Under the pieces are notes generated by a model. That model saw only the letters and a program-made list of their open reading frames with translations. It searched no databases and was not told the origin of the DNA. From contig JAFTPT010000020.1 in the NCBI GenBank assembly GCA_017463155.1, positions 1-64,000 on the forward strand: DNA of 64,000 nucleotides. Reading direction: 5' to 3'. Positions within the stretch are counted from its first letter, which is position 1. Every line of letters starts with the position of its first letter. The stretch is from Blautia sp. GTDB taxonomy: Bacteria; Bacillota; Clostridia; Lachnospirales; Lachnospiraceae. Both the position numbers and the translations under genes were made by a program. Below, piece after piece: positions 25,494 through 33,755 of the stretch.

Positions 25494-27387
25494 CCCATTT
25501 TTCGTATAATTCCCGGAGTTCCTCTGTCACATCGGCTTTTTCCTGACTGAGAGCCGTGACCTTCTGAAGATCGGTACACACATCCGGCCGCGCCAGGGCT
25601 TCATCGATCTCCTGGTCACGGGTCTCCAGCTCCTCGATCCGCTTTTCCACACGTTTTAATTCGTTTTCCCGCCTGCGGCGGTTTGCCTCGGCTTCTTTTT
25701 TCTGCTGCCAGAGGATCTTGCTGTCCGTGGCTTCACGGTCCGGCTCTCCGGATGCAGGGCCGGGAGCATAGCGGGCCGTCATCTCATCATGCTTTTCGAG
25801 ATAATAGTCATAATCGCCGATATAGTTTACGAGGGTCTGGTTTGTCAGGTCCAGGATCCTTGTCGCCGTCTGGTTGATGAAATAGCGGTCGTGGGACACA
25901 TACAGAAGCGTCCCCGTATAACTGTTCAGCGCGTCCTCCAGGATCTCCTTGGATGCGATGTCCAGATGGTTGGTCGGCTCATCGAGGATCAGAAAGTTCG
26001 CCTCCGACAGCATCAGCTTGGCCAGGGACACGCGGCCTCGTTCTCCGCCGGATAAGGAGGAGATGAGCTTGAAAACGTCATCACCCGTGAACAAAAACGC
26101 CGCCAGCATGTTGCGGATCTCCGTCTCGGTAAGGGTGGGATAGGTATCGGAAATCTCCTGAAACAGTGTCTTTTCCATGTGAAGCACATGATGCTCCTGG
26201 TCGTAGTATCCGATCTGGACCTTGCTTCCCAGCGTAAATTCACCGGAGTCCGCCGGCAGAAGCCCGTTCAGGATCTTGAGGATCGTCGTCTTGCCGGTAC
26301 CGTTATTGCCGATCAGGGCCACGCGCTCGCCGCGCTTGATCTCAAAACCGATGTCCGTAAAAAGCGTCTGTCCGGGGAACGCCTTTGTAAGGCCTTCCAC
26401 ACGAAGCACATCGTTTCCGCTTACGACACGGGGCTCGAGGCTGATCCGCATCTGTTCCTGCATCTCCACAGGCTTATCGAGGCGCTGGATCTTTCCCAGC
26501 ATTTTTTCACGGCTCTCGGCACGGCGGATGGATTTTTCCCTGTTGAAGGATCTGAGCTTTGCGATGACCGCCTCCTGATGCCGGATCTCCCGCTGCTGGT
26601 TGAGCCAGGCCTTGTACTGTGCATCCCGGAGCTGTGCCTTTTTAAGAGCAAAGGCGGAATAGTTTCCCTGGTATACGAGAAGGCTGCCGGCTTCGATCTC
26701 AATGACCTTGGTGACGACCTTGTCAAGAAAATACCGGTCATGGGAAACGATGAACACGGCACCCGGGTAGGTGAGAAGATAGGTCTCAAGCCACGCGATG
26801 CTCTCCATGTCCAGATGGTTGGTCGGCTCGTCCAGAAGAAGGATGTCCGGAGCGAGCAGAAGCTGCCGCCCGAGGGCCACGCGGGTCTTCTGGCCGCCGG
26901 AGAGAGTGCCGAGAGGCTTTGCGAAATCCTCCTCGCCAAAGCCCAGTCCTTTGAGGACCCCGGTCACCTCGCTCTTGTAGGCATAGCCGTTTTCCATCTC
27001 GAATTCATGGCTTGTCCGGGTGTAGCTGTTCATGAGGGATTCAAGTCTCTCTCCGGACGCGTCCTTCATCTGTTTTTCGAGGCTGCGGAGCCTCATCTCC
27101 ATGTCCAGAAGGTACTGTTTGGTCGAAAGCAGCTCCTCGTAGATGGTCCTGTTTCCGGTGACCTCCTGGTGCTGGGCCAGGTATCCGAGCTTTTTGTCGC
27201 GGGCCAGGACGACCTGTCCGCTGTCCGGGGAGAGTTCGCCCGTGATCATGCGAAGGAGCGTCGTCTTGCCGGCCCCGTTGTTTCCGATAAGAGCCGCCTT
27301 TTCATGATCTTCGATGTGGAAAGAGGCATCGCGCAGGATCACCTGTTCCCCGAAGGATTTTGAAAGGTTCTGACAGGAAAGGATCAT
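25477..27387 (-). CDS. ABC-F family ATP-binding protein
   Basis: Cytoplasmic ribosome-associated ABC-F protein of 636 residues with no membrane segments. Domain 1 has Walker A GNNGAGKTT, LSGGQKTR and LLLDEPTNHLDMES. The inter-domain linker includes NREKSIRRAESREKMLGK. Domain 2 has GNNGTGKTT, LSGGERGR and LILDEPTNHLD. The Lys/Glu-rich C-terminal coiled coil covers about residues 560-636, as in YdiF/Uup types. The family acts on translation or gives antibiotic resistance; no resistance-specific feature is recognised. Its 3' end holds a terminator and its start overlaps the end of the upstream dehydrogenase gene by 4 bp, so the two are one operon. Confidence 0.92.
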   Translation of the reverse strand: MILSCQNLSKSFGEQVILRDASFHIEDHEKAALIGNNGAGKTTLLRMITGELSPDSGQVVLARDKKLGYLAQHQEVTGNRTIYEELLSTKQYLLDMEMRLRSLEKQMKDASGERLESLMNSYTRTSHEFEMENGYAYKSEVTGVLKGLGFGEEDFAKPLGTLSGGQKTRVALGRQLLLAPDILLLDEPTNHLDMESIAWLETYLLTYPGAVFIVSHDRYFLDKVVTKVIEIEAGSLLVYQGNYSAFALKKAQLRDAQYKAWLNQQREIRHQEAVIAKLRSFNREKSIRRAESREKMLGKIQRLDKPVEMQEQMRISLEPRVVSGNDVLRVEGLTKAFPGQTLFTDIGFEIKRGERVALIGNNGTGKTTILKILNGLLPADSGEFTLGSKVQIGYYDQEHHVLHMEKTLFQEISDTYPTLTETEIRNMLAAFLFTGDDVFKLISSLSGGERGRVSLAKLMLSEANFLILDEPTNHLDIASKEILEDALNSYTGTLLYVSHDRYFINQTATRILDLTNQTLVNYIGDYDYYLEKHDEMTARYAPGPASGEPDREATDSKILWQQKKEAEANRRRRENELKRVEKRIEELETRDQEIDEALARPDVCTDLQKVTALSQEKADVTEELRELYEKWEELAE

Positions 27388-28388
27388 GGCCGCCTCCCGG
27401 GATGATTGACGATGTGCATGGGTTCACGGCCCTCAGCCATGGCCCGGATATCCTCGGAGATCATAGCGTAGCCGCGCCGGAAGCTGGAGGAAGTGATCCC
27501 GCCGATGTGCGGGGCCAGCAGAAGCCTGTCCTGAACGGACGGACGTCCCAGCAGCGGATGGTCGGCCTTCACCGGCTCCAGATCCAGTGTATCAAGCCCG
27601 GCCATGGCGACCTGTCCGGATTCGAGAGCGTCAAGAAGAGCTTCATCGTCCACGAGTTCGCCCCTCGAGGTATTGATAAAGAAGCTGCCGGCTTTCATGC
27701 GGGAGAAGAAATCCCTGTCTGCCAGGTGCATGGTTTCGGGCGTCACGGGAACGTGAAGGCTCACAAAATCACTCTGTGAGAGCAGATCGTCAAGCGGCAG
27801 ATACTTAACACCCAGCGTCTCTTCCTCCTCCCCGGAAAGAGGATTCCGTTTGTAGTACCGGATATCCTTGACGCCGAAGGCCCGAAGAAGAGCGGCCGTC
27901 TCCCTCGCGATATTCCCGAACCCGACAAGGCCGACACTGCAGTCCCGGAGCTCATGGAGATTTCCGTTCGAAATATATGCCTCCTTGACTTCGATCTGGC
28001 GGCCCTCCCGGACAGAACGGTCCCCGTTTACGACGTCGCGAAGGATCCCAAGCATCAAAAGGAGTGTCTGCTCCGCGACAGCCGCGGCATTCATGCCCTG
28101 GCAGTTGCAAACATAGACGCCGCATTCGTCCGCCGCGGCAAGATCGATGGAATTGAAGGCCACGCCTTCGGAATGGATCATGCGAAGAGATGGCATCCTC
28201 CGGATCAGTTCGCCGGGCACGGGCACGATGGCGTCAGCGACGAGAAACTCCGCGTCGGCCGCCTCCTTAAGATATTCCTCCACACTGAGGCCGCGGGGCA
28301 GGTCCACACGGTCCAGGGTCAGCAGGAAGCTGTCCGCGGCAGCATATTTTTCCATATTTCCTTGTTTTCCGATATGAAGTACTTTCAT
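27384..28388 (-). CDS. D-isomer-specific 2-hydroxyacid dehydrogenase
   Basis: NAD-dependent dehydrogenase of 334 residues. The Rossmann motif is VGLVGFGNIARETA. The catalytic Arg lies in NTSRGELVDDEALL, Glu in LDTLDLEPV and His in LAPHIGGIT. It resembles phosphoglycerate dehydrogenase without the regulatory ACT domain. The minus-strand AAGGAG supports the ATG at 28388. It precedes and overlaps the ABC-F gene. The substrate cannot be assigned from sequence: serine synthesis, D-lactate and other 2-ketoacids are all possible. Confidence 0.87.
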   Translation of the reverse strand: MKVLHIGKQGNMEKYAAADSFLLTLDRVDLPRGLSVEEYLKEAADAEFLVADAIVPVPGELIRRMPSLRMIHSEGVAFNSIDLAAADECGVYVCNCQGMNAAAVAEQTLLLMLGILRDVVNGDRSVREGRQIEVKEAYISNGNLHELRDCSVGLVGFGNIARETAALLRAFGVKDIRYYKRNPLSGEEEETLGVKYLPLDDLLSQSDFVSLHVPVTPETMHLADRDFFSRMKAGSFFINTSRGELVDDEALLDALESGQVAMAGLDTLDLEPVKADHPLLGRPSVQDRLLLAPHIGGITSSSFRRGYAMISEDIRAMAEGREPMHIVNHPGRRP

Positions 28389-28437
28389 GATATATTCTCC
28401 TTAAAAGCGTCACGCAAGCGGGACACTTTTTTATTCT

Positions 28438-28466
28438 ATTTTACAGGAGAATCCGGGCATGTGCAA
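28438..28466 (-). promoter_or_regulatory. Predicted promoter of the dehydrogenase/ABC-F operon
   Basis: Minus strand TTGCAC, 17 bp, TAAAAT, about 50 bp before the start at 28388. Confidence 0.5.
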
Positions 28467-28524
28467 GAAACACTTTGACGTATCCTCAAAAACGATAAGC
28501 CATGCAGGATAATGCCCTGAATCG

Positions 28525-28553
28525 TTGACATCTGCGTGCAAATTGTATATAAT
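28525..28553 (+). promoter_or_regulatory. Consensus sigma-A promoter of rex
   Basis: Perfect TTGACA, 17-bp spacer, perfect TATAAT, about 30 bp before the TTG start of rex. Confidence 0.85.
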
Positions 28554-28582
28554 TAGCACAAGATTGACAGGAGGGTATTGAC

Positions 28583-29227
28583 TTGGATTCCAAAGAAATC
28601 TCCAAAGCCGTGATCAAAAGACTTCCGCGCTATCACCGTTATCTCGGCGAGCTGCTTGATGAAGGAGTGGATCGTATTTCATCGGGAGAGCTGAGCCGGA
28701 AGATGCGGGTGACGGCTTCGCAGATCCGGCAGGATCTGAATAATTTCGGTGGCTTTGGCCAGCAGGGCTACGGATATAATGTAGAATATCTTTATAACGA
28801 GATCGGTAAGATCCTGGGACTGAACAAGGTACATCCCATGATCATCATCGGCGCCGGTAATCTTGGACAGGCCCTGGCCAACTATCATGGCTTTGAAAAA
28901 CGCAGCTTCAAGCTTACGGCCGTGTTTGACATCCGTGAAGAGCTGAAGGGCAGGATGGTAGGGAATGTGAAGGTTCTGATGACAAGTGAGCTTGAATCCT
29001 TCCTTAAGGACCATCCGGCGGAGATCGCGATCCTGACGCTGCCCAAATCACAGGCCCAGGCGATGACCGACGTTCTCGTACAATGCGGCATCAGGGCGAT
29101 CTGGAATTATGCACATATCGATCTCGTGGTTCCGGACGATGTGATCGTGGAAAATGTTCATCTGTCAGAGAGCCTGATGACACTTTCCTACAATCTCAGC
29201 CAGTATCGTGAAGATCACGAGCAGTGA
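28583..29227 (+). CDS. rex: Redox-sensing transcriptional repressor Rex
   Basis: Represses fermentative and NADH-reoxidising genes and releases DNA when NADH rises. The 214 residues comprise an N-terminal winged helix (LPRYHRYLGELLDEG; RVTASQIRQDLNNFGGFG) and a Rossmann NAD(H) domain (IIIGAGNLGQALANY) with a C-terminal domain-swap helix. The start is TTG 28583, with AGGAGGG 7 nt upstream. It is monocistronic: its own consensus promoter lies upstream and a perfect 11-bp terminator stem downstream. NfnAB encoded later in the window is a plausible target, but no clear Rex operator was found. Confidence 0.95.
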   Translation: MDSKEISKAVIKRLPRYHRYLGELLDEGVDRISSGELSRKMRVTASQIRQDLNNFGGFGQQGYGYNVEYLYNEIGKILGLNKVHPMIIIGAGNLGQALANYHGFEKRSFKLTAVFDIREELKGRMVGNVKVLMTSELESFLKDHPAEIAILTLPKSQAQAMTDVLVQCGIRAIWNYAHIDLVVPDDVIVENVHLSESLMTLSYNLSQYREDHEQ

Positions 29228-29241
29228 CGGTGACAGATAGG

Positions 29242-29271
29242 GAGCATGGATCTCTTTGATCCATGCTCTTT
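29242..29271 (+). terminator. Intrinsic terminator of rex
   Basis: An 11-bp perfect stem (core GAGCATGGATC) with a 5-nt loop and a short T tract. Confidence 0.8.
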
Positions 29272-29346
29272 CCGATTTGAGCAAAGACCTGCGAAAACCG
29301 ATGCGCACGATGCTCCGTGCTCATTCGTCTGGTGGGTGAGAAGATC

Positions 29347-30912
29347 ATGAAGAGAATTGTAACAGGAATGGAAATGAAAGAGCTGGATCAGAACACGATC
29401 CGGCAGCACGGCATCCCGTCCGCCGTCCTGATGGAGCGGGCCTCGCTTGCCGTGGCGGAGGAGATCCGAAAGCGTTTTTCCCCCGGAAGCCGTATACTGG
29501 CCGTGTGCGGAAGCGGGAACAACGGTGGTGACGGGATCGCATCCGCCAGGATCCTGCATATGTGGGGGTACCGCGTCCTGATCTTTCTGGCCGGAAGGAT
29601 CGAAAAGATGACGGATGAGACAGGAGCCCAGTACAGGACAGCCATGAGCTACGGCATACCGGTCCTTTCCGGGGAAGATCTTCCCGAGGGCCCCTTTGAC
29701 GTTGTTATAGACGCTTTGTTCGGCGTCGGCCTTGCAAGGGAGATCGAAGGTAACTACCGTGAGCTGATCAGCCGGCTCAATACCATGGAAGGATATAAGG
29801 TTAGCGTCGATATCCCTTCCGGGATCCATGCCGATCATGGACAGGTGATGGGAACCGCTTTCAAAGCGGATCTGACGGTCACGTTCGCGTACCGGAAACG
29901 CGGTCACTGCCTCTATCCCGGAAGACAGCTTTCCGGCGAAGTGATCGTGGCGGATATCGGCATCTATGAGAAAAGAAATGCAGGAGTAAGTCCGGATGGC
30001 GCAGTGGTTCCGCAGAATGCGGAAGCTCCCGGGTGCTGCATGCATTTTCAACAGGACGATCTTTCCCTGCTCTCCGGCCGGAATGAGGACGGAAATAAAG
30101 GGACCTTCGGCAAAATACTGGTGGCCGCCGGAAGTCCCGGCATGTGCGGAGCCGCCTATATGTCTTCGAGGGCAGCGCTCCTATCCGGGATCGGAATGGT
30201 CCGTATCCTGACAGCGGAGGAGAACCGTATTCCTCTGCAGACGATGTTCCCGGAAGCGATGCTCACCTGCAGCCATGAAGAGGCTGAGCTTGAAAGGGTC
30301 TTTTCCTGGTGCGATACTGTCGTCCTAGGCCCGGGGCTCGGTACATCCACGGACTCGGAGAATGTGTGCCTTTGGCTCCTTCGAAATGCACGGGAGAGTA
30401 AGAAACCGCTGGTCATCGACGCGGATGGGCTGAATCTTCTGGCTGCGCATCCGGAGTGGAATGATTATCTGGATACGAACGTGATCCTGACGCCCCATGT
30501 AGGGGAGATGAGCCGGCTCTGCGGCCTGCCGGCCGGGGAGCTCAAGGCGGATCTTCCGGCAGCTGCCTTTAACTATGCTAAGAGTCACGGATGTACGGTG
30601 GTGCTGAAGGATGCCTGCACGGTGATCTCGGCCCCGGACGGACGTCTGTGGTTGAATCTTTCCGGCAATTCCGGTATGGCCACGGCAGGCAGCGGTGATG
30701 TTCTGTCCGGCCTCATCGGAGGACTTGTCTGCCTCGGACAGATGAAAGCCGTATGCCGGGGAGCAAAGAGTTGTAATGCCAATCTTCCGCTTCTTGCCGC
30801 CGGAGCTGTGTATCTTCACGGTCTGTGCGGGGATCGCGCCGCAGCGGAACATGGAAAGTCGTCCATGACCGCGGTAAGCCTTCTTGCGGAGATCGGGTAT
30901 TTTTTAGAGTAA
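29347..30912 (+). CDS. nnr: Bifunctional NAD(P)HX epimerase / ADP-dependent dehydratase
   Basis: Repairs hydrated NADH and NADPH. The N-terminal YjeF_N epimerase domain (about 1-210) has CGSGNNGGDGIASAR and the VVIDALFGVGL segment. The C-terminal ribokinase-like dehydratase domain (about 235-521) has GSPGMCGAAYMSSRAAL, LGPGLG, DADGLNLLA, TPHVGEMSRL and the closing GMATAGSGDVLSG. Total 521 residues, normal for the fusion. ATG 29347 has only a weak GGTGGG ribosome-binding site. It is followed after 19 bp by alanine racemase, a frequent Firmicute neighbour. Confidence 0.93.
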   Translation: MKRIVTGMEMKELDQNTIRQHGIPSAVLMERASLAVAEEIRKRFSPGSRILAVCGSGNNGGDGIASARILHMWGYRVLIFLAGRIEKMTDETGAQYRTAMSYGIPVLSGEDLPEGPFDVVIDALFGVGLAREIEGNYRELISRLNTMEGYKVSVDIPSGIHADHGQVMGTAFKADLTVTFAYRKRGHCLYPGRQLSGEVIVADIGIYEKRNAGVSPDGAVVPQNAEAPGCCMHFQQDDLSLLSGRNEDGNKGTFGKILVAAGSPGMCGAAYMSSRAALLSGIGMVRILTAEENRIPLQTMFPEAMLTCSHEEAELERVFSWCDTVVLGPGLGTSTDSENVCLWLLRNARESKKPLVIDADGLNLLAAHPEWNDYLDTNVILTPHVGEMSRLCGLPAGELKADLPAAAFNYAKSHGCTVVLKDACTVISAPDGRLWLNLSGNSGMATAGSGDVLSGLIGGLVCLGQMKAVCRGAKSCNANLPLLAAGAVYLHGLCGDRAAAEHGKSSMTAVSLLAEIGYFLE

Positions 30913-30931
30913 GATTGGAGAGGAACGACAG

Positions 30932-32062
30932 ATGGAACATAAGAGGATCAAAGCCGTGATCTCGCTTGATCATGTCGTACATAATTTTGAGGAGATGCAC
31001 CGGAATATCGATCCGCGCACAAAGATCGTTGCCGTTATCAAGGCAGACGGCTATGGGCACGGGGCGGTTCCGATCGCCCGCAGGATCGAAGGTCTGTCCT
31101 ATATCTGGGGCTTTGCAGTCGCGATTCCCGAAGAGGCGATCGAGCTTCGCGGCGCCGGGATCGAAAAGCCGATCCTGATCCTGGGACCTGTGTTTGATGA
31201 ATACTACGAAGAAATGGCAAAACTGGATGTTCGTCTTGCCATCATGGATTACGAAAGAGCCGAAGCCTACGCAAAGGCAGGGGAAAGGGTCGGAAAACCC
31301 GTGAAGGTCCATCTGGCCCTCGACACCGGGATGACCAGGATTGGTTTTGCCGATACCGAGGAGAGTATCCCGGCGATCTGCCGGATCGCGTCCATCGACA
31401 ACCTGACGATCGAAGGCATGTTCACACATTTTGCCAGGGCCGACGAGACCGATCGTTCCCCGGCTATGGTACAGCTTGAACGGTACCTTTCCTTTGTGGA
31501 AAGGCTTGAGACCGCCGGCGTACATATTCCGCTGAAGCACTGCTGCAACAGCGCCGGGATCATCCGGGTGCCGGAGGGTAATCTGGACCTGGTACGTGCA
31601 GGGATCACGATCTATGGGATCTATCCTTCCGGGGAGGTCGAAAAAGATATCGTCCGGCTGAAACCGGTCATGGAGCTCATCAGCCATGTCTCCTATGCCA
31701 AGACGGTAGCTGCGGGCGTGGCCATCAGCTACGGCGGAACCTATGTGACGGACAGAAAGATGCGTGTCGCGACGATCCCCGTGGGCTACGCGGACGGGTA
31801 TCCAAGGCTTCTTTCCAACAGGGGCTGGGTCCTGATCCATGGAAAAAAGGCGCCCATCCTGGGGCGTGTCTGCATGGACCAGTTCATGGTGGATGTGACG
31901 GACATCGAAAACGTAGAGATCGGCTCCAGGGTCGTCCTTATGGGGCGGGACGGGGACGAGGAGATCACGGCGGATACCCTCGGAGATCTTTCCGGACGGT
32001 TTTCCTACGAGCTCGTCTGTGATATCGGCAAACGGGTACCGCGGGTGTATACAGGTTCCTGA
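30932..32062 (+). CDS. alr: Alanine racemase
   Basis: PLP-dependent L/D-alanine interconversion that supplies peptidoglycan. The 376-residue product has the PLP lysine in VAVIKADGYGHGAVP, the catalytic tyrosine region in AISYGGTY, and the conserved VGYADGYPR and GRVCMDQFMVDVT. Family length is normal. AGAGGAACGA is the ribosome-binding region. It is probably co-transcribed with the NAD(P)HX repair gene; no terminator is visible between the two. Confidence 0.95.
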   Translation: MEHKRIKAVISLDHVVHNFEEMHRNIDPRTKIVAVIKADGYGHGAVPIARRIEGLSYIWGFAVAIPEEAIELRGAGIEKPILILGPVFDEYYEEMAKLDVRLAIMDYERAEAYAKAGERVGKPVKVHLALDTGMTRIGFADTEESIPAICRIASIDNLTIEGMFTHFARADETDRSPAMVQLERYLSFVERLETAGVHIPLKHCCNSAGIIRVPEGNLDLVRAGITIYGIYPSGEVEKDIVRLKPVMELISHVSYAKTVAAGVAISYGGTYVTDRKMRVATIPVGYADGYPRLLSNRGWVLIHGKKAPILGRVCMDQFMVDVTDIENVEIGSRVVLMGRDGDEEITADTLGDLSGRFSYELVCDIGKRVPRVYTGS

Positions 32063-32082
32063 AAATGTTAAAGATTGTTATA

Positions 32083-32111
32083 TTGTGTAAACAAGGACTT
32101 TGTGATAAAAT
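32083..32111 (+). promoter_or_regulatory. Predicted promoter of the GH5 gene
   Basis: TTGTGT, 17 bp, TAAAAT in an AT-rich stretch about 85 bp before the GH5 start. Confidence 0.45.
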
Positions 32112-32196
32112 AAACAGATAATCCAGGATATTTTGCTGATATACAGGAGACACCCTCGTTGATCCGGATCAATAACCAGTTATGAAGGATAATCCA

Positions 32197-33627
32197 ATGA
32201 GAAAGTCACTATTCGAACGAGTCAAAAAAAGCATACTGTTTGTTCTGGTCCTGCTGATGGTGGCTGGCTGCCTTCCGGCAGCACCGCATGATGTGCATGC
32301 CTCGACCCTGATCTCCAAGGTTTCGGTCACGCTGGAACGGATCAATTCCTATAAAAAGAATGATCTTCTGTATTCCCAGTACCGGTTGAAGGTGACCAAC
32401 AAAGGGAAAAAGGCGGTCACCACATGGAAGATCCAGCTCAATATGAACCAGTCGTTGAAGGTCACCGAAAAATGGGACTGCCAGACCTCGGTCAGCGGCA
32501 AGAAGCTTCAGGTAAGCCCCGTATCCTACAACAAGACCATCGCGGCCGGAAAGAGTGAAGAAGCATCCTTTGTCCTGTACAGCAAGAGTACCCCAAAGTG
32601 TACCTCGGCAAAGATCACCGCGACGATCAACAAGAAGAGCCGGCAGCGAACGCAGAAGACCGTCAGCATCAAGACCGGAAAAGTCAATCTTGGAAAAACG
32701 CCTGCCCAGGTCACCAAAAAAAGCAAGACCCCGGTGCAGCAGTACGGACGGCTGAAGGTGAGCGGCAGATACCTGGTGAGCGAATCCGGCAAACGGGTCG
32801 CGCTTAAAGGGATCAGTACCCACGGCCTCAGCTGGTATCCGCAGTTTGTCAGCAAGGCAAGCTTTAAGACGATGCGGGATGAGTGGGGCGTGGAATGTGT
32901 CCGCCTGGCCATGTACACGGCAAGCAACGGCGGCTACTGTACAAACGGTGACCAGGAGGCCCTCAAGGCTCTGATCGACAAGGGCGTGGAGGCAGCCACC
33001 TCCCTCGGCCTGTATGTGATCATCGACTGGCATGTGCTGCACGACCTGAATCCGAAAAAATACCAGAAGGAGGCCGAGGCTTTCTTTACCGAGATGTCCT
33101 CCCGCTACAAAAACAATAAAAACGTGCTGTACGAGATCTGTAACGAGCCAAACGGAACCACCACCTGGAAGGATGTCAAGTCCTATGCTCAGTCGATCCT
33201 GAAGGTGATCCGAAAGAATGATTCCAAAGGGATCGTTCTGATCGGTACCCCTCACTGGGATCAGCGTCCGGATGAGGTACTGAAGGATCCGATCAAGGGC
33301 TATACCAATATCATGTACACCTTCCATTTTTATTCGGCTGAGCACAAGTCCGTCATGCGTGCCAGACTCGAGAGCGCCTTACGCCGAGGACTTCCGATCT
33401 TTGTTTCGGAATGCGGTCCGGCCAAGCCGGGCGCCAGGTATCCGATCGATTTTGATGCGTTCGGTCAATGGCTGAAGCTGATGAAGAGCTACAGCGTCAG
33501 CTATGTGGTCTGGGGACTCAGCAACAAGAATGAATCCCATTCACTGGTCGAGCCCGGATGCACAAAGACCAGTGATTATACGGATGATGATCTGACCTCC
33601 GTCGGGCTCTGGTTCAAGGATCTTTGA
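32197..33627 (+). CDS. GH5 endoglucanase lipoprotein with N-terminal CBM-like domain
   Basis: Likely exported beta-glucanase of 476 residues. The signal peptide ends in a lipobox-like VAGC, so the enzyme is probably membrane-anchored. Residues about 35-160 look like a CBM2-like beta-sandwich (VTNKGKKAVTTWKIQLNMN). A basic Lys/Thr linker and the GH5 barrel follow: GISTHGLSWYPQF, IIDWHVL, the acid/base Glu in EICNEPNG (Glu 317) and the nucleophile in VSECGPA (Glu 405). I prefer ATG 32197 (AAGGA upstream) over ATG 32182. A strong terminator follows at 33671. Cellulose or mixed-linkage glucan is the family-based substrate guess. Confidence 0.88.
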   Translation: MRKSLFERVKKSILFVLVLLMVAGCLPAAPHDVHASTLISKVSVTLERINSYKKNDLLYSQYRLKVTNKGKKAVTTWKIQLNMNQSLKVTEKWDCQTSVSGKKLQVSPVSYNKTIAAGKSEEASFVLYSKSTPKCTSAKITATINKKSRQRTQKTVSIKTGKVNLGKTPAQVTKKSKTPVQQYGRLKVSGRYLVSESGKRVALKGISTHGLSWYPQFVSKASFKTMRDEWGVECVRLAMYTASNGGYCTNGDQEALKALIDKGVEAATSLGLYVIIDWHVLHDLNPKKYQKEAEAFFTEMSSRYKNNKNVLYEICNEPNGTTTWKDVKSYAQSILKVIRKNDSKGIVLIGTPHWDQRPDEVLKDPIKGYTNIMYTFHFYSAEHKSVMRARLESALRRGLPIFVSECGPAKPGARYPIDFDAFGQWLKLMKSYSVSYVVWGLSNKNESHSLVEPGCTKTSDYTDDDLTSVGLWFKDL

Positions 33628-33670
33628 GTCATCGCCGATGCGGCAGATGTATGGAGCAAGTATTATGCAG

Positions 33671-33706
33671 GATAGGGGAGAAGGCATCTCCCCTATCTGT
33701 TTTTTT
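33671..33706 (+). terminator. Intrinsic terminator after GH5 gene
   Basis: A perfect 11-bp stem GATAGGGGAGA with TCTCCCCTATC, 5-nt loop, then TGTTTTTTTT. Confidence 0.9.
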
Positions 33707-33755
33707 GAAGGGGAAGTACAAATCAAAGACAAGCCTGGCTTTAAGGAGTAAGCGA

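Noticed and set aside
30713-31840. 375-codon antisense frame over alr
   Set aside because: Alanine racemase is complete on the plus strand; the antisense frame has no start context and no homology seen.
32073-32096. Possible Rex operator (TTGTTA with TAAACAA) upstream of GH5
   Set aside because: Half-site spacing does not fit the Rex consensus and it overlaps the predicted promoter only loosely; too weak to call.
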